From Solicoccozyma terricola (lineage: Eukaryota > Basidiomycota > Tremellomycetes > Filobasidiales > Piskurozymaceae), in the NCBI GenBank assembly GCA_001600875.1, contig BCLD01000008.1, positions 362,684-426,683 on the forward strand: a stretch of DNA of 64,000 bases. Direction: 5' to 3'. Position numbers and translations under genes: made by a program. Within the stretch, counting starts at the first letter, position 1. Every line of letters begins with the position of its first letter. Below are positions 46,040 to 57,704 of the stretch, in pieces. Under the pieces are notes generated by a model that did no database searches, was not told the DNA's origin, and worked only from the letters and a program-made list of their open reading frames with translations.

Positions 46040-49000
46040 ATGCCATTCAAATTCTCAAACATCCTCAACAAGGATCGTCGTGCATCAGCCTCTTCCACAT
46101 CAGAAATCCAGCCGCTCGACGAACCCGTCGACGAGGAGCCAGAAGCTTTCCGTCCGCCTGTCAAATCGATATCCCTCTCTGGGCCACGCCTGACTGTGAC
46201 TGACGCCGACCAGTCTTCACCTCGATCTGTGAATTCAAGCCAACAGCGATTCTCGGACTATTCAGCGTCAGACTCTCCCGCTCCTTCCCTCGCAAAGACC
46301 AACGGCACACGATCGAGGGGTAACTCGTTTGATCTTCGAGTGCACACTGCGCAAGACGCTGGTGTCGGTGACATCAGTGACATCCCGTACAGACCTAGAC
46401 ACCCAAAGACGCAAGACTCTGACGACCTAGATACGCCAATCGCGTCAAGGAGTGAGATAGATATATTCCCCAGGATGCCGGCCGCCAACATCCATGGTCA
46501 GGAGAGCGTTGGGAATGGTGAGGGCATACCAAGTCGATCGTACAGTATGAAAGAGGACCAAGCTTCTGCACCGCCCCTTGCGACGGAGAATCTGAACCTC
46601 GGCCGGGGCTTGGAAACTTCGTACAGTCGTCAACGATCCACTCCACCAAAACCACCACCACTCCCTTTGAGGTCCATCCAAGTGGAACCCAACGTCCTCG
46701 TCTCTTCTCCATCTGCCTTGCCTTCGGCATTCATCACGGATTCCCCTGGATTAGCACCCCCTGATGCAAAACCCCGCTCAAGCAGTATCTCCAGTCAGCG
46801 GTCTCAACGTGCCTCTGGAGTCGCTGCTTTGATATCTTCCTCTTCTTCAATCGCTAGTTCAACCAGCGTACCCGTCCCACACGTCGACATCTTCCATTCC
46901 GTCAAGAGTAAAGTAAAGGACAAGGTCCGAAAGCATAAACATAGGAAGCGCAGTGAAGCTGAAGGAGATGGAATGAGGAGTAATAGGAGTAGCATCTACT
47001 CCACCGAGGATGGGGATGACCACTCAGTCATCAGCGGACGAAGACGCAGCGGTACCGAGGGGTCTTCCATCTCCAAGAGACTTCTTGTAGATGGCCGACA
47101 CAATCGATCCAACTCTGACGCGTCGTCTGCTGCTCATCCGATGATGGATGGTCATTCCGTCTACTCTGACGAGGATGATGATGAGGATGATGATGAGACT
47201 GATTCAGGAGAAGAGACCGACGAAGACGATGCGAGATCTTCGTTCATGTCGCGAGGGAGTCTTAGCTTGCCGGTCACTGGCTTTGCCGTGGCTTCCACAA
47301 AGCGGAATCAGGATTTCCATGCGTTGTTTCCAGAAGTCGACGAGGATGATTATTTGATCGAAGGTGATTGTTTGTGGTCATTTGGTAAAAGGTGTCAGGA
47401 AGCTGATGGGACCTGACTTTCGGCAGACTACGGTTGTGCTCTTCAAAAGGACATTCTCGTGCAAGGACGAATCTACGCATCTGAAAACCATCTATGCTTT
47501 CATGCCAACATTTTCGGATGGGTTACTAATGTGAGTAGACAGAGTACGCTTCGGCCATCCAAGCGAGATCTGATATCTCATTCCCGCCGGCCTAGGTCGT
47601 CATTCCTTTTGCCGACGTAATATCAATGGAGAAGAAGATGACGGCGTTTGTGATCCCCAATGCGATCTGTGTATCTACCAAGAACTCGAAGGTGAGGATA
47701 GTCCGCTACATGCCTGGAACCGACTCGCACTCATATCGCCTTGCATCATCCAGCACACCTTTGCATCCTTCATCTCCCGAGACTCTACTCACGATGTCTT
47801 CAAAAACATCTGGCGGCAATCGAGGCCGTCTGATCCAGGTGTTCAGCGCGTGACGACGAGGGAGTCTCGCCTTACGGTCGAAGACTCGATCGCGCCCACT
47901 TCCAATGGGAGGTCACCTTCAGTGAAGACCACTGGTCGCCATGGTCCCACCACTTGCAAATGCGGTGATGCAGGTGAACACTATCAGCACACTGCGATGG
48001 ATGCGACGTTCGCTAGTTCGCCGGATAAGATTCATAGTCTGATGTTCTCGAGCGGGTTCGCCAAGGAGTTCATGGTGCAAGATCAAAAGTTGTTGAGTGA
48101 GTGGCTTCGTTGTGTCATCCGCCAATCCCCCTGTTTTCTAATCAAACTACCCTTCCCTACAGACCTTGAGATGTCAGATTGGAAACCGATATCGGCCGAG
48201 TCGCATCTGGCCACCCGTTCCATGTCCTACATCAAGCCCTTGGGCGGCGGTGTCGGCCCCAAACAAACTGCTTGTCACATCGTCGACGAGGCTGAATTCT
48301 TCGATCCCGATAAGTTCATCTCGATGATTACCACCACGAAAACTCCAGATGTACCTAGTGGTGGTGTGTTCTCCGTCAAGACGAGGACGTGTTTGACTTG
48401 GGCCGGCGCGAATTCGACGAGAGTCGTGGTCACAACGCAGGTGGAGTTTACTGGGAAGAGCTGGATAAAAAGTACGTAACATTTCTCAGCGACTATGGAA
48501 ACAATCGTCTCATTCCTCATTCCCTTACAGACCTCATCGACAAAAGTGCCGTCGATGGGCAGAAAACCTACCACCGTGACCTCGAACGGGCCATGCGCGC
48601 CTATATCAAAGAGCACGCCACCGAATTTGCTCGTGAGGGCGGCGATGGCGAAACAATCTCCGAGGAGGAGGCAGCAGCCGAGCAAGAAGCCGCTGTTGCA
48701 GAGACGAAAATTGACGAAGCAGCCGCTGCTCGTCGTAAACGCGAAGAAGACGAGAAGAGTAACCTCCAATGGGCGATCGATCGTATCGTCGACGGCGGAA
48801 AGACTCTGTTCGGCGGAATCTGGTCGCTTGTCAGCACTGTCGTCGAAATGCTGGGAGATGCTCCGATCACCAAGGAGATGTGGCTCGGGCTGCTTATCCT
48901 CTTGCTACTAGTTTCCAACATCTGGACATATGTGTCGCTGAGGAACGAAAGACTGTCGGACAAGTCAACGACACTGAGGAACGCAAGGAGACGTCATCAG

Positions 49001-49171
49001 CGTCATGGCCTTCAGACGGACATGGAAGAAGGCCGATCCGCGTTGGACATGGCGGACATGGCCCCTGCAGAAGAGGCGGCTGAGGTGATGAGGATGATGG
49101 ACGAGGTGGAGAGGAGGGTTGCGGAGTTGCGAAGGAGAGTTGCGGTTACCAATCTTGATACACTGGAGTGA
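46040..49171 (+). CDS. GRAM and VASt domain sterol-transfer protein (LAM/GRAMD1 type)
   Basis: ER-anchored protein of membrane contact sites that moves sterol between plasma membrane and ER. Starts MPFKFSNILNKDRRAS; the upstream in-frame codon is TTG. A long Ser-rich disordered region (about 440 residues) includes a Lys/Arg patch (VKSKVKDKVRKHKHRKR) and an acidic Asp/Glu run. The GRAM domain follows: RNQDFHALFPEV, then DYGCALQKDILVQGRIYASE, NHLCFHANIFGWVT and VVIPFADVISMEKKMTAFVI. The VASt sterol-binding domain covers MDATFASSPDKIHSLMFSS through VSYIKPLG-type and TQVEFTGKSWIKS. One C-terminal membrane helix (LWLGLLILLLLVSNIWTYV) anchors the protein, followed by a short coiled-coil tail. Yeast Lam4-Lam6 and human GRAMD1 share this order. 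The composite promoter element upstream suggests stress or nutrient control (inference). Confidence 0.9.
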
Positions 49172-49310
49172 AATAGAACAAACATGAATCATATCGTCTT
49201 GTATAGGTAGAACAGCACACATATCAGTTTTTACCACGTGACCGCTGTTTGTCCGGCCACCCGAGTCAAAAGTTGGGATCGTCCAACAACAGCTCACCAC
49301 CACACCATTC

Positions 49311-52214
49311 ATGCTCAAGACCTTGGTTCGGAGCTTCACTACATCTGCATCAGCATCTCACAGCGTCCTACAGCGGCCCACCCGTTCCTTTCGTCCAAAA
49401 AAACGCTCGTCACCGTCCACAATGGCTTCAGCATCGGCTGTCACTCCGAACAACGTCATCCCACCGGCGGACACGTCTTCCATCGTCAACAAGTCGGCTC
49501 ACGAGTTCAGCAAGGCTGATCTGGATAGTCTGCTGAGCAGAAGATTCTTTTACGCTCCTGCATTCGAAATCTATGGTGGTGGGTAGAGCTTTTTAAGCAG
49601 CTGTTAAGGGACTGGCGCTGACGCCGAAAGAACTTTTTTACGCTTGACCTAGGTGTCGCCGGACTGTACGACTACGGACCTCCTGGTTCAGCACTCCAAG
49701 CTAATATTCTAGACGCATGGCGGAAACATTTCATCATCGAGGAAGACATGTTGGAGCTTGATACGACATGTATGACAATGTCGGAAGTCTTGAAGACGTC
49801 TGGTCACGTTGACAAGTGGGTGTACTGCTCTCCGCCGTCCTCGACGTCCCCGCTGACAATCTAATCCGCACTCTCAGGTTTACCGACTGGATGTGCAAAG
49901 ATGTTAAAACCCACGAAATCTTCCGCGCTGATCATCTCGTCGAAGCTGTCCTTGAGGCTCGCTTGAAGGGAGACAAAGAAGCTCGTGGTCAAGCTGCAGT
50001 TGTGATCGAGGCTCCAACCGGTACACCTGCAGAGATTGCTGCAGAGGAAAAGAAGAGGAAGAAGAAGAAGAGCGTCAAGTCTGAAGCAGTGAAGCTCGAT
50101 GACAAGGATGTCGCCGAGTACGAGTATATGTTGGCTCAAGTAAGTGGCGTGCAAGGATAGTAAGCTGGCCATTTACTGATAGAGACGTGCTTTGATCACT
50201 AGATCGACAACTACCACGGCAAGGAACTTGGTGACATCATTCGGAAACATAAAATCGTCAACCCGACCACCGGCAATGAGCTTACTGAACCGGTCGAGTT
50301 CAATCTGATGTTTGAGAGTAACATCGGTCCAACTGGTCAGATCAAGGGGTGGGTTCCCATACGCTGTTTAGGATCGATCTTGGCATTGACTGACGAAATT
50401 TCATCTGCACAGCTACCTTCGTCCAGAAACGGCTCAAGGCCACTTTGTCAACTTTGCCCGTCTCCTCGAGTTCAACAACGGCAGAGTACCCTTCGCCTCC
50501 GCGCAGATTGGAAGGAGTTTCAGGAATGAAATTTCTCCAAAGCAGGGCTTGTTGCGAGTGAGGTGGGTGTACCCGGTCGAGGCGATTCTCGATACAATCA
50601 GTGCGCTGACGATTCGCCTTTCGTCCTACCCCAATATCCCCCTATTGCAGAGAATTCACCATGGCCGAGATTGAGCACTACGTCGACCCAAAGGACAAGG
50701 CGCACCCTCGATTCAGTGAGGCCAAGGATGTCAAACTCATGCTGTTGCCCAAGGATGTGCAGGAGAGGGGTGAGACCCACTTGAAGGAGATGACCGTTGG
50801 TGAGGCGGTAGCGCAGGTGAATAATATTCCTTCTCGATTGGCTATTCCGCTTACTGACCCACGCTCGCCATCGCAGGGCGTCGTCGACAACGAGACCTTG
50901 GGTTACTTCCTTGGTAGAGTACAACTGTTCCTCGAGAAGATTGGTATCGACCCAAGCCGCACGAGATGTCGACAACATATGGCCAATGAAATGGCGCATT
51001 ACGCTACCGATTGTTGGGACTTTGAGATCAAATCCTCGTACGGTTGGATAGAATGTGTCGGCTGTGCCGATCGATCCGCGTATGATCTTACCGTTCACCA
51101 GAACAAGACCAAGCAGAAGTTATGCGTCAAGGAGAACCTGACTGAACCCCTCATCTATGACAAGTTGAACGTGAACATCGATGCCAAGGCATTTGGTATG
51201 CGATTCAAGAAAGATGCCAGGGATTTGCTAGCGATCATTGGAGAGTTGAGTCAGGACGGTTTGGCATCGTTGAAGAGTCAAATGGAGAATGGGTGGGTAT
51301 CGATGATAGCAAACCTTCTTTATCGGTGCTTACTGTTTGATACGTCCTCTCCAGCGAGGCAACTATCAAGACAGAGAGTGGCGTGGAACACACCATCACT
51401 TCGGATCTGATCAAGATCGAGTCCATTACCGTCACTGAGTGGGGTGAGTGCAGTATTCGATTCCTACAATGATTTTGTTGATTAACCTCCTGTCTCTTTC
51501 TTGCAGTCCGAGAATACACTCCCAACGTAATCGAACCATCGTTTGGTATCGGTCGTGTCCTCTACTCGCTACTCGAGCACAGCTACTGGGCACGAGAGCA
51601 GGATGTTGCCCGTGGTGTGAGTATTTGAATTGAGGGCCAGGCCAAATGACCGATTCTGATCCTTCTGTCATCGCAGGTCCTGTCTTTCCCACCTCTCATC
51701 GCACCGATCAAGTGTCTCATTGTCCCACTTAGTGGCAACGATGCGTTCGGTCCGGTTGTAGCAGAAGTTTGTGAGTGACCGGTGTTCATTAAGGTTCCTT
51801 CGGACTTTCCGGCTGACCCTATTGTGATTGACGTACAACTCTACAGCCGCCAAGATGCGTCGTGCTGGGATAGCTACTCGAGTAGACGCATCCGGTGCAA
51901 GTATCGGCAAGCGTTACGCTCGAAATGACGAGCTGGGTACTCCGTTCGGTTGCACTATTGACTTTGCTTGTGAGTGTTGGGCGTCAGTCTTGCTTGCATC
52001 ATTATCTGAACGCCACGGCGGCATCTTTCCTCCTCTCTCAGCCGTCGCCAATGGCACTCTCACCCTTCGAGAACGAGATACCACGGACCAGCTGATCGGC
52101 AAGATCGACGACGTGATCGCTGTGGTCAGCGAGCTTGTTTCAGGTTCGATTGACTGGGAGACCGCGAGCACCAAATTGGAGAAATACAGTGGTGTCCAGG
52201 AGATCGGAGAGTAA
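49311..52214 (+). CDS. GRS1: Glycyl-tRNA synthetase, likely cytosolic and mitochondrial
   Basis: Class II synthetase charging tRNA-Gly. The first ATG opens a Ser/Arg/Lys-rich leader ([20 protein letters not shown]) like a mitochondrial presequence; a second in-frame ATG at 49422 (residue 38) would give a leaderless cytosolic form. Eukaryotic glycine enzymes often serve both compartments this way. Core signatures: [22 protein letters not shown] (motif 1 region), [59 protein letters not shown] (motif 2), [44 protein letters not shown] (motif 3), then the anticodon-binding domain [11 protein letters not shown] through [21 protein letters not shown] Lys-rich insertion ([10 protein letters not shown]) is present, as in other fungi. 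CACGTG lies at 49235-49240, 70 bases upstream. Confidence 0.95.
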
Positions 52215-52427
52215 GGGCAATGGTTGCACATAGATCTTGTAGACCGAAGCATGATTTGATAGCCATGGCAGAGGTGTTGGAGAGCATCAAACGAGGTTAT
52301 TTTGCCACTGAATCACGCGGATGGATGGGTTCGCCGATAAATAGATCGCATCGCCTTCCAAAGACCATGACCATGAACAGCAATATCATCACCGTCCCCG
52401 TCCCCGTCACCGTCACCACCGTGCGCC

Positions 52428-53247
52428 ATGGCGTTTTACTTGTGAGTCGGTTGGACGGAGATCCACAGATTGAGATGCCGCGGGGTGGCCTGACATCAAC
52501 ACTCTCTTCAAAGCGCCTACGTCACATTCATCATCTTCGCTGTAGTGGTGGCGATCTCTATAAGTGAGTTCTCCCTTTCAACACAGACCTCGGCATCACA
52601 CAGCCTGACCTCTACGCAAAAATACACCCACTCAGTGCGCATCGTCCACGCTCACATCCTACGCAAACGTCAATACGCTCGAAATGCTGGTCTACCCACC
52701 CAGCGACCAAATACAACGCTGAATACTGATTTGCCGTGGGTGCATTCTCCATCACGCGGTGGGATGAGCGGGATGGTGTATAGCCCCATGTCAACGAGGG
52801 CTGAAGCTAGAAGAGCTGCAACAGTACCTGTTACTCGGGTGGATGGAGGGGATATGGATGGGTCGTTACCTCAATATGGTATGTGAGACGATATGTACGA
52901 CCTCAAGGGAATGGCTATCCGGACTTAACCGCATCGTTCCCGTTTTTTTCTCTCCAGCACCGACATCCAGCGTCGCTTACCCACCGAACATCTACGCTCC
53001 AAACCAACCATCTTACATTCCCTCCGACCCACACCTCGCTGCAGCTCACCGCGCTCAAATCGAGCTATACGAACAAGCACAAGCACAAGCTGGGATACAG
53101 GCACTAGCGGATGCTCAAGCAAGAGATCAAGTTGGTGACGTCGGTTCACGGACGATTGGAGTCGATGATATGCATGCTGCGGATGCGAGGAGTTTAAGAG
53201 AGTTAGCGCCACCAGAGTATGGGAAAGAACCGCCAAAGTATGCGTGA
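52428..53247 (+). CDS. Single-pass membrane protein with PY motifs (Rcr-like layout)
   Basis: Four exons (52428-52441, 52514-52563, 52636-52878, 52958-53247) give 198 residues. The first exon is only 14 nt. The protein starts MAFYFAYVTFIIFAVVVAIS, a membrane helix at the very N-terminus, then a basic stop-transfer (RIVHAHILRKRQYARN). The cytosolic part is polar, with a Tyr/Pro-rich section (VAYPPNIYAPNQPSYIPS), an Ala/Gln helix (YEQAQAQAGIQALADAQARD), and a tail with two PPxY motifs, PPEY and PPKY. PPxY motifs recruit Rsp5/Nedd4 ubiquitin ligases; small one-pass proteins with this layout (yeast Rcr1/Rcr2) act as adaptors in membrane-protein turnover. Functional assignment is inference; sequence identity to Rcr proteins is not evident. 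It follows GRS1 by 213 bases on the same strand. Confidence 0.75.
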
Positions 53248-53992
53248 GGATTGTTTGGGAGCAGATGTGTGTGGAGACAGGGATGGTGATGCGTTGAAGG
53301 AACTGTTAACCAAAGTCTATCACAACGACAAGAGGACTCTTGAACTCTGGTTCAATGTAGAAGGGAGGGGATTATAATCGAGCGACAGGGAAGAAACAAG
53401 TGTCTAGGAGGTTGTATGCAGTGCAGTATGCGCGAATTGTAACAATTCTCTTTGTAAGGAGTAAGTTATCATCGATAATATTTCGTTAACGTTAGTACTC
53501 TGTGTTGCACTCGTCGTTGTACGAAGTGCAGACTGGGTGACGAAGAGTTAAATTTGCTATGCAGCAGCAAGAGGTAGTAGTAGACATATGTTTCTAGATC
53601 GAGTGTTGCGGTCAGGTCGATTTTTGATCTTGGTAACGTAGCAAACGCCCTCGAATGGACCTTCTCCAGGATCGTCGTCTCCGTGAAGGATGCAGTGTAA
53701 CCTCCACTCCTCAAATCCGTCTTCTCATCGTCAATATCAAGAAACATAATCAAACCGCGCACCCACGACGACGACCACGGCCGCCCACAAAATCCAAAGA
53801 TCAATCCCCATCTGTATAAATCATGGGTGTATCAATCACAAAAAAAAAGGTATCGAAGCCTATCCCTGCTTCTTCCCTCCCTGCATCACACTCCGTAACC
53901 CTATCCTATATATCCATCTTCTGCATCGCGCGAGTTGTCAGATAAAGGTTGGTTACGGCGAGTAAGTAGAATGGGTCGTGTAGAGGGGGGTT
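53248..53992. other. Convergent intergenic region
   Basis: 745 bases between the PY-motif gene and the 3' end of eS21. Short frames exist on the minus strand (53469-53804) but lack domain or splice support. No RNA gene recognised. Confidence 0.4.
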
Positions 53993-55169
53993 TTACTTCT
54001 GGTAAGACCAGACGTTTCGGAGAGCTGTTAGGTGAAGGTATAGATCAGGGGTTAGCTTGGCTATATTGAAAGGGTGCGGTTCAATTTCCATCGTCGTGGC
54101 AAATGGTGGGTGATGGACGACATCCGTGGAGGGATCGTTAGCCCGTCACTTGGTCGTAATCGGCTAGTCTTGAAAGACCGCGCGTGATTCCTTCCAATAA
54201 GGCCGGGAGATCGTATGAGAAACATTCATCGTCTCCTCCCGACTGCTCGAATGTTGCCACCGTTTTCACCGTCGTCCCAACCCTCAAATCTCCACACATT
54301 CCACCGCCAGCTTCACCACGCCGAAAACTTTCCCACATCCCATCTTCCCTCCCATTCCATTCTCTAAAAGTCTCCCAACAGGCGCTTCCCTTCTCTCTCC
54401 AAAAACTCACCACCAGCCTTGGTTGCAATCCTGTTGATCGAATCATCACCTTCACCCTGACTCCTAACCTGACCACAAAGCGCCACGGTTGTACCACCAG
54501 TCTTCAATGCGACTCCAGTCTCAGGGTCAACATCTGCGATGGTGATTTGGATTGAAGCGTGGTCCTTGGATGTGATGAGTCGGTCTGTGGGAGGAGTTGG
54601 GGGAAGATGTTAGCTGGGATTGGTTGGTGGAAGGCTGGGGAAGGAAAAAAACGTACTGGTGGCTGAGCACTTCCTTGGGACGTAAAGGTCAACAAGCTCT
54701 CCCTGTGAAGATAATAAAAAAAGAACATTGAAAAGCAAAAATCAGTGTTCTGGGCTTTTGATTTTCTTTTCGTCGCAGTGATAGAGCATAGTGCTTTTTG
54801 ACGATAGGCTCTATTGTTGGTGGTGGAGACATAATCGAGCTTTCTTGTAGACGGTTGTAGGTGACTTCCGATGCACCACACGGTCCATCGAACGTCCACA
54901 GGGACACCGTATACCTTCCCGAGCGTCTCCTTCCGGAAAAGGGAGGAATTGTTTCCATTTCCCAGACGATTCATCGTGGTTATGAACCCGTATTAGGCGA
55001 TAATGTTGCACCTATCCATTCGGGTAGACCCCTTCCAACCCCATCCTCTGCAACTGAAATGATTCCCATTCCATTCCATGCCATGCCGATCACTTCCAAG
55101 CCTTCCGAGCAATAAATGTCCGCCTGTAGAAAGGTACCGAATACTGATACTAACCTGGTCGTTCTCCAT
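53993..55169 (-). CDS. RPS21: 40S ribosomal protein eS21
   Basis: Small-subunit protein needed for late 40S maturation. Four exons (55155-55169, 54657-54702, 54411-54584, 53993-54024) give 88 residues, matching the family's 87. Exon 1 codes only for MENDQ; exon 2 begins [15 protein letters not shown]. The rest follows the family: NRLITSKDHASIQITIADVD, GTTVALCGQVRSQGEGDDSI and the end ALRNVWSYQK. Yeast Rps21 reads [20 protein letters not shown] over the same start. Intron 1 is 452 nt, far longer than the 50-80 nt norm here, and contains several misleading open frames. It shares a divergent promoter with PUS4. Confidence 0.93.
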
Positions 55170-55601
55170 GATGGGCAGATGTGTGTTGGTGGGGGTTTTT
55201 TTAGGGTGGATAGAGAGAGTGGGCGGGGTAGGGAGGAGGTCGGTGGTGGTGATGGGTGTGATACAGGCAGGGACGGCGGTGGGGATGCGCTTAGACGATG
55301 GGGCACAGATGGAGGCGCAGGGGGATGCGCTTGCTTGGGTGGGCATCGGCGATAAGGACTGGGTGACGTGGCAGGGAGGAGAGCTGGGCCTGAGGGGTAC
55401 GGGGCCCCACGTTGATTACGTCATTCCAGATAAGCTTGAACAGACCACGTGGACTGATAAAAGTTAGCAACCTCTCCTGTCATAATTCAATCCTCGTCTT
55501 GGTCCTGCTACATCCATCCATCCCCCTCATCTTTCAGCATCACAATTGCTGTCTCTCCCTTTGCCAGGACGGCACTCAGAACACTGGCATCCCATAGAAT
55601 C
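55170..55601. promoter_or_regulatory. Divergent promoter of eS21 and PUS4
   Basis: 432 bases. Contains GGTGACGTGGCAGG at 55362-55375 (identical 14-mer in the PFD1/SER3 promoter), TTACGTCA near 55416-55423 next to a CACGTT, and CCACGTGG at 55445-55452. These look like bZIP and bHLH binding sites; activity is inferred. Confidence 0.5.
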
Positions 55602-57608
55602 ATGCCTCGCGCATCAAAAGCGCCAGAGTTTCCTCTGAATGGGTTGATTCCTATTGAGAAGCCGTCGGGGCCGACGTCGTGAGTTCAAGTCTGAGCGGAG
55701 CGAAGAGTCAGACTCATTTCTTAGCGAGCGAAGCGAGCGGTGTGTCTCTGAGCGGAGCGAAGAATATCTCTTCTTCGCGAGCGTAGCGAGCACTCATGTC
55801 TTTCTTCTTCGCGAGCGAAGCGAGCACCACGTCCCTGAGCGGGGCGAAGAATATCTGCGACCACTCATGTCTTCATTCTTCGCGAGCGAAGCCAGCACTC
55901 ATTTCTGCCGAGACTGCTGTTTTCCGCGAAGGTAGTGAGCACTACTTTCTACTTTCCACGCCCGCGCAGTGAGCACTCATTTCTTCGCGGAGCAAAGACT
56001 CCTGTCTTCCGCGAACGTACTGAATGGCACAGTCCCTTCGTGAACGCAGTGAGCAATACTCTCGCACTGCCGACTGCGAGACTAGCGAGCTACGTCGAGA
56101 CAACCTAGCGGAGGGCAGGGAGGGGGGTTCAAGAGAACGACCTCTCTTTCTCACACCAAAACAATAGATCTGGAAGCTGATTTACATATAATCACTATGA
56201 TCAGAATGAAAGTAATCGACATGATCAAACCACTGCTATGCGATTCAAGAATGTTCATCGATCCAACGAGCGAGGAATCGGTGGAACAGCAGAAGAAGAG
56301 GATGAATAAGAGGAAAGGTGGATTGAAAATTGGTCAAGGTGGTGAGTTTACCTCCGGGTAGAGAGGGTTAGAGCGGACTTGGCGTTTTACTCAATTGGTT
56401 ATCTGTGGACAGGCACCCTGGATCCATTGGCGGACGGTGTGCTGGGTGAGTCAGATTATTGTCGAAAGCAACGACAGCGGCATGACTGATCTCCGCCCTC
56501 AACTCACGATTCCAGTCCTAGGCGTTGGCAAAGGCACGAAACAACTATCTCAATTTCTTCTTTGTACAAAAGTCAGTAAACATTTCCACAACCGACGACT
56601 CTACAGTCGTCTGATATCACCACCTACCTCCCACAGTCATATCGATCAACCGGTCTTCTAGGATGCGCAACGACGACATACGACTCTGAAGGACCAGTTC
56701 TATCGACTGCTCCGTACAAACACATAACGAAAGAACTGATCGAGAGTGTCTTGGACAAGTTTCGAGGAAACATCTATCAAGTCCCACCGATGTGAGTCAT
56801 GCGATTCTTCCCGGTCGCCTTCGAAGGTTTGGGAGACTTATGGATACAACCTCTGGTCCCGCGGTTCAGATTTTCTGCACTCAAGATGGATGGCAAACCA
56901 TTGTATGAATATGCAAGAGAGAACAAACCACTACCCCGACCTATCCCCTCGAGACCATGTACGGTCTCTGAACTCGTTCTGGAATCATTCACACCTGCGC
57001 GACAGTCACCAAACGACGGTGGACATTCATACGTCTGGCCGGAGAAGCATTTAAATGCCGAGGAAAAGGAGACATTCAGGAGGGTCAATGAATTAGCGAA
57101 AGCTGCTGGGACCGTCAAACCGAAATTGAGCGAGGAAGAAGAGGAAGCGGCGATGAATGGGGAGGAAAAAGTGGAAGTCATGGATACGTTGAAGGAAGTC
57201 GTCGACGAGAAGCCCGACGAAGAGTTCGGCCCCCCAACGTTCACCATCCGAATGACGGTTTCCAGTGGAACATATGTCAGGTCGATCATTCATGATATTG
57301 GGATCGCGATTGGGAGTGCTGCGCATGTTGTCACTCTTACCCGAACAAGACAGGGGGAATTCGCCTTGGAGGATGAAACCGAAAAGCAATTTGACGAAGC
57401 TGCCGAGACGAAGAAGGATGGGGATGAAGGAGATGTGGAGGAAACACAAGCCAGGAAAGGGGGATGTGTCCCTTGGGCGGTGTGGGAACGAGCCCTTGCA
57501 AAATTCAAAGAGGAGCAGAACAATGAGCCGAACGAGGAAGAGGCTGGGAATGATTGGGTTCCAAAAGAATGGGAGAGGGAGGTGATGGCAAGGTTCAAGA
57601 CGGTGTAG
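55602..57608 (+). CDS. PUS4: tRNA pseudouridine-55 synthase (TruB family)
   Basis: Makes pseudouridine at position 55 in the T loop of tRNAs, in nucleus and mitochondria. Six exons (55602-55678, 56205-56341, 56413-56445, 56516-56571, 56637-56791, 56870-57608) give 398 residues. The start reads FPLNGLIPIEKPSGPTS, then MKVIDMIKPLL. The catalytic Asp is in GQGGTLDPLADGVLVLGVG, assembled across two introns. Later motifs are [31 protein letters not shown] and SSGTYVRSIIHDIG. Acidic insertions (EEEEEAAMNGEE, ETKKDGDEGDVEE) separate the last motifs, as in other fungal Pus4. Intron 1 is 526 nt and filled with a degenerate repeat. The gene ends 96 bases from the end of NAF1, tail to tail. Confidence 0.93.
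55690..56100. repeat. Degenerate GCGAGCGAAGCGAGC repeat filling PUS4 intron 1
   Basis: At least eight related words (GAGCGGAGCGAAGA, GCGAGCGAAGCGAGC, GCGAGCGTAGCGAGC, AACGCAGTGAGCAA) spaced 20-40 bases apart, often followed by ACTCATTTCTTC or ACTCATGTC. The core is close to its own reverse complement. Copies become more diverged towards the 3' side. It lies between the donor at 55679 and the acceptor ending at 56204. Confidence 0.8.
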
Positions 57609-57704
57609 ATTTGGGTTCGAATGTAATTTAAATGACCCAGTGCCAAAATGCGTATGTGTACAGCACGCAACTCTAGACGATGGCATCCATCCTATAGTCA
57701 ACAC

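Noticed and set aside
54504..54974. 156-codon minus-strand frame in the eS21 region
   Set aside because: Most of it is eS21 intron 1 read through; the true exons match eS21 in other frames.
55654..55935. Open frame rich in SERSE repeats
   Set aside because: It is a translation of the intronic repeat within PUS4; splicing from 55678 to 56205 restores the conserved TruB start.
55690..56100. CRISPR-like array, because of near-palindromic words with spacers
   Set aside because: Words vary too much, spacing is irregular, it lies inside a fungal intron, and no cas-like gene is present.
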